NCBI RefSeq assembly: GCF_009755225.1
Contig: NZ_WQKZ01000004.1
Coordinates: 62,001 to 126,000 of the forward strand
Direction: 5' to 3'
Source of the DNA: Hymenobacter ginkgonis
Lineage (GTDB): Bacteria > Bacteroidota > Bacteroidia > Cytophagales > Hymenobacteraceae
Length of the DNA stretch: 64,000 nt
This document shows positions 39,508-46,717 of the stretch, piece by piece. Each line of letters begins with the position of its first letter. Position 1 is the first letter of the stretch. Under the pieces are notes generated by a model that ran no database searches, had not been told where the DNA came from, and was given only the letters and a program-made list of their open reading frames with translations. The translations under genes and the position numbers were made by a program.

Positions 39508-42500
39508 ATGAAACTGCCGGTACTTCCTGAAAAATTGACTAAACGCAAAAACTGGCTGGGCATGTGGCTGCTTGGGCTGCTGCTTGGGCTGCTGCTTGGG
39601 CTAGGCACTCCTTGGCTGGCGTATGGGCAGGCTGCTACCCCCTTCACGGTAAGTGTGACCCCGGCCGGACCTCTTACTTTGCCGGGGGGCAGCAGCCAGA
39701 CGCTGACGGCCGACGCCACGTACCCGGCCTTTGTGATAGGCACGGGCTTCAACGACGCGGTGAATGCGCTGGCCTTGCAGCCCGATGGCAAGGTGGTGGT
39801 GGGGGGCGCCTTCACCAGCTACAACGGCACGGCTCGAAATGGCCTCGTGCGCCTCAACCCCGACGGCAGCCTCGACGCCAGCTTTGTGGTGGGCGCGGAC
39901 CTGAACGGGCCCGCCAACGCGGTGCTGGTGCAGCCGGATGGCCGCATCGTGGTGGGCGGCAGCTTTAGCACCTACCAGGGCCAGGCCCGCAGCAACCTGG
40001 TGCGCCTCAACGCCGACGGCAGCGTGGATGCCAGCTTCCGGCAAACCGGCACGGGCTTTAATGGTCCCGTTAACGCCCTGGCTTTGCAGCCCGACGGCCA
40101 GCTGCTGGTGGGCGGCAACTTTACGAGCTACAACGGCACGGCCCGCACCTACCTGGCCCGCCTCAACACCATCGGCAACCTTGAGGCCATGCTCGTGCCC
40201 AGCTTACCCTCTCCCGTGTTGGCGCTGGCTTTGCAGGCCGATGGTAAAATCCTGGCGGGGGGTAATTACCTCGTGCGCCTGAACTACAACGGCAGCCTCG
40301 ATACCAGCTATGCCAACAAGAGCGGCAGTTCGGGCGGCATCCACCCGGTGTCGTATTACTACACCAGTCTGGCGCTGCAGCCCGACGGCAAGCTGGTGGT
40401 GGGGGCCTATGCCGCGTACCTCATTGGCGCCCACGTGGGCTTTGTGCAACGGCTGGACCTGGCGGGCAACGTAGAGTTTAATTACTCGCCGAGTAACAAC
40501 CCGCAGACGGGCAACACGGTCGTGGCCGTGGAGCGCGACGGGCGGATTCTGGTCGGAGCTTCGAGTTTCTCCTCCACCGGAATGGTTACGTACCTGAGGC
40601 GCCTGACGGCGGCGGGCGCGCTGGAGGAGGAAGCCCTGGGCGGCACGCTGGGCGGCAGCAGCGTCGTTGGCGACCTGGCGCCCATCAACGCCATTGTGGT
40701 GCAGCCCAACGGGCAAATTATTATCGGCGGCGCTTTTACTAACTACAACGGCACTACCGTCAACCACTTGGCCCGCCTCACTCTCTATGGCCCGCTCAAC
40801 ACTACGCCCACACCCGTGGGCAACGCCAGCTACGTCTGGAGCAACGGGGCCACCGGGCCCAGTATCAGCGTCGCGCTCTCGGGCACGTACTCGGTCACGG
40901 CTACCGCCAATGGGCAGTCGGCCACGTCTAATGCCGTGGTGGTCACGGTGGCGCCGGCGGCCCCCTTCGTGGTGCAGGTGACGCCGGCGGGCCCCCTCAG
41001 CCTGCCGGCGGGTTTCAGCCAGACGCTGACGGCCAGTGTGGCCTACCCCACCCTGAACACTGGCGGGGGCTTCGACGGCCCGGTGAACGCGCTGGCCCTG
41101 CAGCCGGATGGCAAAATCGTGGTCGGCGGGGCTTTCAGCGCCTACAATGGGGTGGCCCACAACAACCTGGTGCGCCTCAACCCCGACGGCAGCTTCGACG
41201 CCAGCTTTGCGGTGGGCGCCGGGCCCAACGGGCCCGTCAACGCGGTGCTGCTGCAGCCTGATGGCCGTATCGTGGTGGGCGGCAGCTTTAGCACCTACAA
41301 GGGCCTGGCCCGCAGCAACCTAATGCGCCTCGACCCCGACGGCAGCGTGGATGCCAGCTTCCGGCAGAGCGGCACCGGCTTTGACGACGCCGTTAAGGCC
41401 CTGGCCCTGCAGCCCGACGGGCAGCTGATTGTGGGCGGCAACTTCACCAGCTACAACGGCACGCCCCGCACCTACCTGGCCCGCCTCAACACCATCGGCA
41501 ACCTCGAAGCCACGTTCGTGCCCAGCATCGCCTACCCCCTCGTAGCGGCCCTGGCCCTGCAGGCCGATGGTAAAATCCTGGTGGCTGGCCCGGGCCTCGT
41601 GCGCCTGAACTACAATGGCAGCCTCGATACCGGCTACGCCGGCTTGCCGAGCACGTCGGGCGGCATTCACCCGATAGGATACTATTACACTAGTCTGGCG
41701 CTGCAGCCCGACGGCAAGCTGGTGGTGGGAGGGTACGCGGCGTACCTCATCGGATTTCGCGCAGGCTTTGTGCAACGGCTGGACCTGGCGGGTAACGTGG
41801 AGTTTAATTACTCGCCGAGTAACAACACGCAGACGGGCAACACGACCGTGGCGGTGCAGCCCGACGGGCGGATTCTGGTTGGCTCATCGAGTTTCCTTGG
41901 CGCCGGCGTGGTCACGTACCTGTACCGCCTAACGCCGGCGGGCAGCTTGGAGGGCGCCTTGGGCGGCAGCAGCATTACCGGCGACCTGGCGCCCATCAAC
42001 GTCATTGTGGTGCAGCCCAACGGGCAAATCATCATTGGCGGCGCGTTCACTAACTACAACGGCGTCAGGCAAAACCGCCTGGCCCGCCTCAATGCCGATG
42101 GCTCGCTCAGCACCACGCCCGCCCCTGGCGCCAGCTACGTCTGGAGCACCGGCGCCACCGGGCCCAGCATCACCGTAACTGAATGGGGCTATTATTCAGT
42201 CACGGCTACCCTCAACGGCCAGTCGGTTACTTCCAGCCAGGTTTTGATAAGGCCGCCCGTGAATAGCCTCACGGTATTTGCTGCTAATGAAGACCTGGCG
42301 CCCAGCACTTCGGCTATTCAGGTGCAGCTGCAGGTGCGCAACGAAGGCACAACGGCCATCGACTACAAAGACCTGACCGTGCGCTACTGGTTTACCGCCG
42401 ATGGCGCGCCAGCCCAAGTGTTGCCAGTTGCCTATGCCAAGCTGGGAGCGTCCAATTTTACGGTGCAAACCGGCCAGCAGAACGGCCAAAGCTATGCTGA

Positions 42501-43005
42501 GCTGCACTTTGCTGCCCGTCTGGGCACATTCGCCCCCGCTGGCAATACGGGCGAGATTCAGCTGCGTATTCACCGGGCCGATGGGAGCAACCTCACGCAA
42601 ACCAACGACTATTCGTTCCGCCCCCTGGCCACGCTGGCCGAGCAGCCCCACATCACGGCTTACCTGGCTGGCAAGCTGGTGTATGGCACCGAGCCGGCCG
42701 CCCAGGCAGCGCTTGCTACCCAGGCAGTGGAAGCGCCTGCGGCCCTGGCCAACTTACTGGAAGGCAGCCCCAACCCCTGCACCGACCACGTGCAGTTGCG
42801 CTTCGCGCTGGCTCAAACCGAAGCTTATACCCTGGCGGTGTACGACATGCAGGGCCGGCTGGTAGAGAAGCTGGCCGGCGGCACGAGTAGTGCCGGCCAG
42901 CCACAGCAAGTGCAGTGGCAGGTCAATACCTACGCAGCGGGCCTGTACCTGGTACGCCTGCATACTCCCACCGTCAAGCAGCAGCTTAAATTTGTGAAAC
43001 AATAG
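39508..43005 (+). CDS. Giant delta-60-repeat / CBM3 / T9SS secreted protein
   Basis: A 1165-residue exported protein. A long signal peptide (residues 1-41, with a LLGLLLGLLLGLG tract) precedes two near-identical halves (about residues 42-483 and 484-915). Each half has many delta-60 repeats of the pattern ALQPDGKxVVGGxFxxYNG followed by xxLxRLNxDGSxDxSF, capped by an Ig-like module (SYVWSNGATGPSISV). Residues about 917-1060 match a family 3 carbohydrate-binding module (IDYKDLTVRYWFTADG, ending TQTNDYSF). The C-terminus is a type A T9SS sorting domain (PNPCTDHVQLRF, GLYLVRLHT). Likely a cell-surface, polysaccharide-binding beta-propeller-like protein. The role of the repeats is unknown. Confidence 0.88.
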   Translation: MKLPVLPEKLTKRKNWLGMWLLGLLLGLLLGLGTPWLAYGQAATPFTVSVTPAGPLTLPGGSSQTLTADATYPAFVIGTGFNDAVNALALQPDGKVVVGGAFTSYNGTARNGLVRLNPDGSLDASFVVGADLNGPANAVLVQPDGRIVVGGSFSTYQGQARSNLVRLNADGSVDASFRQTGTGFNGPVNALALQPDGQLLVGGNFTSYNGTARTYLARLNTIGNLEAMLVPSLPSPVLALALQADGKILAGGNYLVRLNYNGSLDTSYANKSGSSGGIHPVSYYYTSLALQPDGKLVVGAYAAYLIGAHVGFVQRLDLAGNVEFNYSPSNNPQTGNTVVAVERDGRILVGASSFSSTGMVTYLRRLTAAGALEEEALGGTLGGSSVVGDLAPINAIVVQPNGQIIIGGAFTNYNGTTVNHLARLTLYGPLNTTPTPVGNASYVWSNGATGPSISVALSGTYSVTATANGQSATSNAVVVTVAPAAPFVVQVTPAGPLSLPAGFSQTLTASVAYPTLNTGGGFDGPVNALALQPDGKIVVGGAFSAYNGVAHNNLVRLNPDGSFDASFAVGAGPNGPVNAVLLQPDGRIVVGGSFSTYKGLARSNLMRLDPDGSVDASFRQSGTGFDDAVKALALQPDGQLIVGGNFTSYNGTPRTYLARLNTIGNLEATFVPSIAYPLVAALALQADGKILVAGPGLVRLNYNGSLDTGYAGLPSTSGGIHPIGYYYTSLALQPDGKLVVGGYAAYLIGFRAGFVQRLDLAGNVEFNYSPSNNTQTGNTTVAVQPDGRILVGSSSFLGAGVVTYLYRLTPAGSLEGALGGSSITGDLAPINVIVVQPNGQIIIGGAFTNYNGVRQNRLARLNADGSLSTTPAPGASYVWSTGATGPSITVTEWGYYSVTATLNGQSVTSSQVLIRPPVNSLTVFAANEDLAPSTSAIQVQLQVRNEGTTAIDYKDLTVRYWFTADGAPAQVLPVAYAKLGASNFTVQTGQQNGQSYAELHFAARLGTFAPAGNTGEIQLRIHRADGSNLTQTNDYSFRPLATLAEQPHITAYLAGKLVYGTEPAAQAALATQAVEAPAALANLLEGSPNPCTDHVQLRFALAQTEAYTLAVYDMQGRLVEKLAGGTSSAGQPQQVQWQVNTYAAGLYLVRLHTPTVKQQLKFVKQ
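39568..39603 (+). repeat. 12-bp tandem repeat in the signal-peptide codons
   Basis: Three tandem copies of a 12-base unit (CTGCTTGGGCTG, the last with one change) encode LLGL repeats in the hydrophobic core of the signal peptide. Because the unit is a multiple of three, copy-number change would lengthen or shorten the core without shifting frame. Confidence 0.75.
39631..42240 (+). repeat. Tandem gene-internal duplication of about 1.3 kb
   Basis: Two copies, about 39631-40957 and 40958-42240, of the same order of delta-60 and Ig-like modules with high DNA similarity over long blocks (for example the GGCAGCGTGGATGCCAGCTT block near 40018 and again near 41341). Confidence 0.75.
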
Positions 43006-43025
43006 GCAAGCGTAGGCAGCTTGCC

Positions 43026-43065
43026 AAAGGGGACCTTGCCACGGGTGGGCAAGGTCCCCTTTTTG
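43026..43065 (+). terminator. Terminator of the giant secreted protein gene
   Basis: Perfect 15-bp stem (43026-43040 / 43048-43062) with a 7-base loop and T run. Confidence 0.9.
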
Positions 43066-43203
43066 CGTAGCACCTAAGGCAATCGCGTACTTAGCAACCC
43101 TTGCGCTCGGGTGCAGCGGTGGTAATTCTACAGGTTTTATGGGTGCAGTTTTAGTACTAAGAGCCACACTAATTCCTAGCTCCAACCGAAGCGAGGTTTG
43201 GCA

Positions 43204-44409
43204 CTACGCCCAAGCGCGACCGGCCACGTTGCTCATGTATTTCTGGCCATTACCGGTGTTGAGGAGCAGGATGCGCTCGTCGGCGTGCAGCCAGCCTTCG
43301 GCCAGCAATTTGCGGGCGGCCATCCAGACGGCCGCCCCCTCGGGCGCCACAAACAAGCCTTCCTGCTGGCCCAGCTCGCGCATGCCTTCGAGCATGCCTT
43401 CTTCGCTGATAGCCACTACGGTACCGTTCGATTCTCGCAGCACCTCCAGCATCAGCGGTTCGCCCAGGGGGCGGGGCACGGCAAGGCCGTTGGCCAGCGT
43501 GGGGCGGCCGGTATAGTTATGGCAGTTGGGCTGGTGGCCAAGGTAGGTTTCGAGCAGCGGGCAGCAGTTTTCGGCCTGCACCGCCACCATGCGGGGTAGG
43601 GCAGCCTCGGGCGCGAGCCAGCCTAGCGCTTTCATTTCCCGAAAGGCTTTCCAAATACCAATGAGGCCGGTGCCGCCGCCAGCGGGGTAGAGTAGCACGT
43701 CGGGCAGCTGCCAGTTGAGCTGCTCCGCAATTTCATAGCCCATGGTTTTCTTCCCCTCGAGGCGATAGGGCTCCTTCAGGGTCGAAATATCGAGCAGCTC
43801 GCCGCCAGCATTTAGCTGACGCACGCGGGCCGCGCAATCATTGATAAGGCCATCAACTAATTCTACCTGAGCTCCATACCAATAACATTCTTCCTTGAAT
43901 GCCTCGGGAGTGTGGCGCGGCATCACGACGGTAGCCGACAGCCCACCGCGGGCACAGTAAGCAGCCATTGCTACCCCCGCGTTGCCGGCCGTGGGAATAA
44001 TGCAGCCGCTCACGCCCAGCTCTTTAGCTTTAGAAATGGCCATGCTCAGGCCCCGCGCCTTAAACGAGCCGGTAGGGTTCTGGCCCTCGTCCTTGAGCAG
44101 CAGGGCGTGCAAATCGTAGCGAGCAGCCAGGCGCGGCAGCGTTAGCAGCGGCGTCAGGCCTTCGCCCAAGGTCACTTTGTTGGCCTCGTCGAGCAGGGGT
44201 AGCAGGGCGCCATAGCGCCACATCGAGCTGTCGGCCAAATTGATACCAGCACCGGGGGTAAGCGGCCAGCTCATATCGTAGTCGGCCACGAGTGGCTGTT
44301 GGCAGCAGGGCGACACGCTCTGCAGCTCGAAGGGCGAGTAGGATGTCTGGCACTGGGCGCAGTGCAGGGCATGAATGCGGGACTGGGGCAACGTGGCTAC
44401 TCGTTTCAT
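43204..44409 (-). CDS. Threonine synthase-like PLP enzyme
   Basis: A 401-residue fold type II PLP enzyme. It has the threonine synthase layout: an N-terminal zinc-ribbon-like Cys set (CAQCQTSY, SPCCQQP), a Trp-rich link, GEGLTPLLTLPRL, the PLP Lys in NPTGSFKARGLS, and the phosphate-binding GGGTGLIGIWKAF. It should convert O-phospho-homoserine to threonine, but the PLP fold is shared with cysteate synthase and threonine deaminase-like enzymes, so the assignment is likely rather than certain. No homoserine kinase or dehydrogenase gene is nearby. It follows a LysR gene on the same strand, 65 bases away. Confidence 0.85.
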   Translation of the reverse strand: MKRVATLPQSRIHALHCAQCQTSYSPFELQSVSPCCQQPLVADYDMSWPLTPGAGINLADSSMWRYGALLPLLDEANKVTLGEGLTPLLTLPRLAARYDLHALLLKDEGQNPTGSFKARGLSMAISKAKELGVSGCIIPTAGNAGVAMAAYCARGGLSATVVMPRHTPEAFKEECYWYGAQVELVDGLINDCAARVRQLNAGGELLDISTLKEPYRLEGKKTMGYEIAEQLNWQLPDVLLYPAGGGTGLIGIWKAFREMKALGWLAPEAALPRMVAVQAENCCPLLETYLGHQPNCHNYTGRPTLANGLAVPRPLGEPLMLEVLRESNGTVVAISEEGMLEGMRELGQQEGLFVAPEGAAVWMAARKLLAEGWLHADERILLLNTGNGQKYMSNVAGRAWA

Positions 44410-44474
44410 AAGGCAAAGTTGAGGTTACCCTATACGGATTGCTATGCCCTAGCGAAATGGCTTTTTTGCATAGC

Positions 44475-45383
44475 CTATTCCAATACGGAATAGTAGCGCT
44501 GCGTGAACCGCAAAAAGTCGCGGTAAGGGCCATTATTCTCTGTGCCCTTGCGCTGAATAAAATTGAATTTGCGCTCTAAAAACAAACCCTTGATTTTTAC
44601 TTCTGTCAGCTCGCCACTCGCTAGCTCCTTCAGCACGGCTTGGCGGGGTAGGAACGCTAAGCAAGTCGTTTCGACGCGCACGAAGTTTTTGAGCGCTTCG
44701 GTGCCACCCAGCCGCACCCGCACTGGCAGGGCCGCCAGCTTAATGTGCTGCTGCTCCAGGGCTTCTTCGAGCACGGCCAGCGTACCCGAACCCACCTCCC
44801 GCAGCGCCAACGGAATACGCAGCAAGTCGCTGATGGTGAGCACGCGGCCAGCCAGCGGATTGGCCGCCGCACATACCGCCACCACCTCATCTGAGAGCAG
44901 CGGCGTGTACGTCACATTGCTCACTTTATGGATGCCTTCGATGATACCCAGTTCAATTTCGTGGTCCAATAAGGCCTTGAGAATATTGTCGCTGTTCCGG
45001 TTTTTGAGGCTAAGCTGGTGCTGCGGGTGCTGCCGCAGGTAAGCCGCTACCACGGGGGGTAGCACATAGAGCGAAATGGTGGTGCTAGCTCCCAGCAACA
45101 GGTGCACCGCCGGCGCAAAAGCCGGGTTCAACTCGGTCATTTCCTGTTGCAGCTCTTGCTGCAACTGCTTTGCCTGCAACAGCTTTTGATATAATTTTTG
45201 ACCGGCAGGTGTGAGTTGCACGCTACCCCCTAGCCGTTCGAAGAGGCCCGTTTTGTAGTGCTCTTCGAGGGCCTTTACCTGCTTGCTCACCGCCGACTGG
45301 CTAATAAACAGCGCTTGCCCGGCCTTAGTAAAGCTCAGGCGTTGTGCTACTTCAAGAAAAACTTCGTGGGGATGTGACAGCAT
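44475..45383 (-). CDS. LysR-family transcription regulator
   Basis: A 302-residue LysR-type regulator. The N-terminal winged helix-turn-helix (residues 1-60: FLEVAQRLSFTKAGQALFISQSAVSKQVKALEEHY) is followed by a co-inducer-binding domain (residues 90-290, with VHLLLGASTTISLYVLPPVVAAYLR). LysR genes usually lie divergent from a target; here the nearest candidate is the threonine synthase-like gene downstream, and its own upstream region has three TATAAAGG repeats that could be autoregulatory sites. Ligand unknown. A palindrome (CTATTCC/GGAATAG) overlaps its stop codon. Confidence 0.88.
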   Translation of the reverse strand: MLSHPHEVFLEVAQRLSFTKAGQALFISQSAVSKQVKALEEHYKTGLFERLGGSVQLTPAGQKLYQKLLQAKQLQQELQQEMTELNPAFAPAVHLLLGASTTISLYVLPPVVAAYLRQHPQHQLSLKNRNSDNILKALLDHEIELGIIEGIHKVSNVTYTPLLSDEVVAVCAAANPLAGRVLTISDLLRIPLALREVGSGTLAVLEEALEQQHIKLAALPVRVRLGGTEALKNFVRVETTCLAFLPRQAVLKELASGELTEVKIKGLFLERKFNFIQRKGTENNGPYRDFLRFTQRYYSVLE

Positions 45384-45393
45384 TAGGGTTTAT

Positions 45394-45467
45394 TATAAAG
45401 GACAGCCAGGCAAGCAAAACATATTATCTATAAAGGCGACAATTGCTAGTCAGCACGCTTATAAAGG
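45394..45467. promoter_or_regulatory. Three spaced TATAAAGG repeats upstream of the LysR gene
   Basis: Direct repeats at 45394-45401, 45429-45436 and 45460-45467, spaced 35 and 31 bases, i.e. about three helical turns. They lie in the divergent upstream region of the LysR gene (ATG at 45383) and are candidate binding sites for it. Confidence 0.45.
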
Positions 45468-45665
45468 CAATAAAATGGGTAGCATTAATTGTTCATAAAA
45501 TATAACTTTGCTAATTACACATGAATCCTATTAATATAAAATAACTCATCAAAAATGAAGTAAAAACCCGACACTTATTGGCTTCACTACTTTAAAAAAA
45601 GTGTTTTGCTCTCTTTTAAAGCCGGGCATGTTATCATTTTACTAATTCATCAAAAACATGAATTA

Positions 45666-45695
45666 TTGTACATTGCTTTGATAGCGATACATTTG
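45666..45695 (+). promoter_or_regulatory. Promoter of the DUF535 gene
   Basis: TTG (45666-45668), 19 bases, TACATTTG (45688-45695); full -7 match, 29 bases before the ATG. Confidence 0.75.
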
Positions 45696-45724
45696 CTAAT
45701 CACTCAAGACAATGTAATTATAGC

Positions 45725-46645
45725 ATGACGCATTATACGCCCGTAAACAGATTCATTTCAGCTCTTCGTTATTTATCTGCCCAGCCAGGATTACTACAGC
45801 TTAAATATACCTTCCGTACTATTCAGGCGCGTTTGAATCACGAAGAGTTTCAACGCATGCAAAACCTGCTGGAGCGTTTTCCGCTGGACCCATTACTTGA
45901 TAAGCAGGCGAAATTTCCTTATAAATACCTGGGGCATTATGCAGCCTCTAGTTTTTCCAGAAGTGCGCGCCTGGATGCTATTCTAAATCATTACCAATTT
46001 TTGGCGGCTACGCTGGGCGAGGAAGTTTTTACTACCATCGCGCACCAACCCGTTATTTGGGAAATGAGATGCGGCGAGGATTTATTTACCGTCACGCTGT
46101 CTTACCCAACGCTGGCAGGCTTTGAGGGCGAACTATCGGTTAGCCTGCGGCTTAACTCTACGCTGGTGCAAATGGTGACATTCGTTATTGTGCCGGGTAC
46201 TATTGTGGGCACGGCAACAGAGCAGGCCCTGCTTATCAGCCAGGTGCAGGGGGCAAAGGACAGCTCCCTGATGCGCTACGCGACTAAATCCTTGGGTGAT
46301 ATTACGCCCGCCACCGTGTTGATTAACGCTGTTTATGGCTTGGCGGTATCGCTGGGCATCACGTGCGCCGTAGGCATCAGCTCGGAGCAGCAGCTTGGCG
46401 CGGGGCCCAAACATTATTTCGATTACGATGCCTTCTGGCAACAGTTTGCCGGCGAGCCAACTACCAGCAAGCTATTTCTGCTACCTATTCCTACCCCCGA
46501 AAAGCCGCTGGCGAGTATTAAGTCCAACCACCGGGCCCGCACGCAGCGCAAGCGAGATTTTAAGCAAGAAATCCGCGATACCGTGGCACTCTTCTTCCAC
46601 AACATGCTAGTAGAAAAGTACTACCCAGAGCTTAGCGTGAGGTAG
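45725..46645 (+). CDS. DUF535 (VirK/YbjX) family protein
   Basis: A 306-residue soluble protein of the DUF535 family: FPYKYLGHYAASSFSRSARLDAILNHY, GFEGELSVSLRLNSTLVQMVTFVIV, LLISQVQGAKDS, TKSLGDITPATVLINAVYGLA, then FDYDAFWQQFAGEP and the final RTQRKRDFKQEIRD. VirK is needed for Shigella surface-protein localisation and YbjX is a PhoP-linked protein of E. coli, but the molecular role is not established. Members are mostly reported from proteobacteria, so presence here is of interest. The upstream region is AT-rich. It has its own promoter. Confidence 0.82.
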   Translation: MTHYTPVNRFISALRYLSAQPGLLQLKYTFRTIQARLNHEEFQRMQNLLERFPLDPLLDKQAKFPYKYLGHYAASSFSRSARLDAILNHYQFLAATLGEEVFTTIAHQPVIWEMRCGEDLFTVTLSYPTLAGFEGELSVSLRLNSTLVQMVTFVIVPGTIVGTATEQALLISQVQGAKDSSLMRYATKSLGDITPATVLINAVYGLAVSLGITCAVGISSEQQLGAGPKHYFDYDAFWQQFAGEPTTSKLFLLPIPTPEKPLASIKSNHRARTQRKRDFKQEIRDTVALFFHNMLVEKYYPELSVR

Positions 46646-46684
46646 TTTAAGCAGCGGAGCGGTGGGGTAGCTGCGTTTTTTTGC

Positions 46685-46692
46685 TACCTTTC
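46685..46692 (+). promoter_or_regulatory. Candidate -7 box of the alpha-2-macroglobulin gene
   Basis: TACCTTTC, one base from TAnnTTTG, 26 bases before the ATG. The box lies within the loop of a perfect 10-bp inverted repeat (46653-46662 / 46693-46702). Confidence 0.4.
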
Positions 46693-46717
46693 CCGCTCCG
46701 CTTACTACCCGCCCCTT

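Larger units (their letters stand above)
45384..45724. other. AT-rich intergenic region between LysR and DUF535 genes
   Basis: 341 bases, clearly more AT-rich than the rest of the window and with no coding frame. It holds the TATAAAGG triple repeat (45394-45467) near the LysR start, and a full promoter (45666-45695) for the DUF535 gene. A TAACTTTG box at 45503-45510 on the plus strand lacks a matching -33. Confidence 0.6.

Noticed and set aside
39631..42240. Transposon or phage-tail origin for the repeats of the giant secreted protein
   Set aside because: The repeats are in-frame delta-60/Ig-like coding modules with no terminal inverted repeats or integrase, so internal duplication is a simpler explanation.
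45503..45510. TAACTTTG as promoter of the DUF535 gene
   Set aside because: No TTG at the right distance, and it is over 200 bases from the gene. The TACATTTG box at 45688-45695 with a TTG 19 bases upstream is a better fit.
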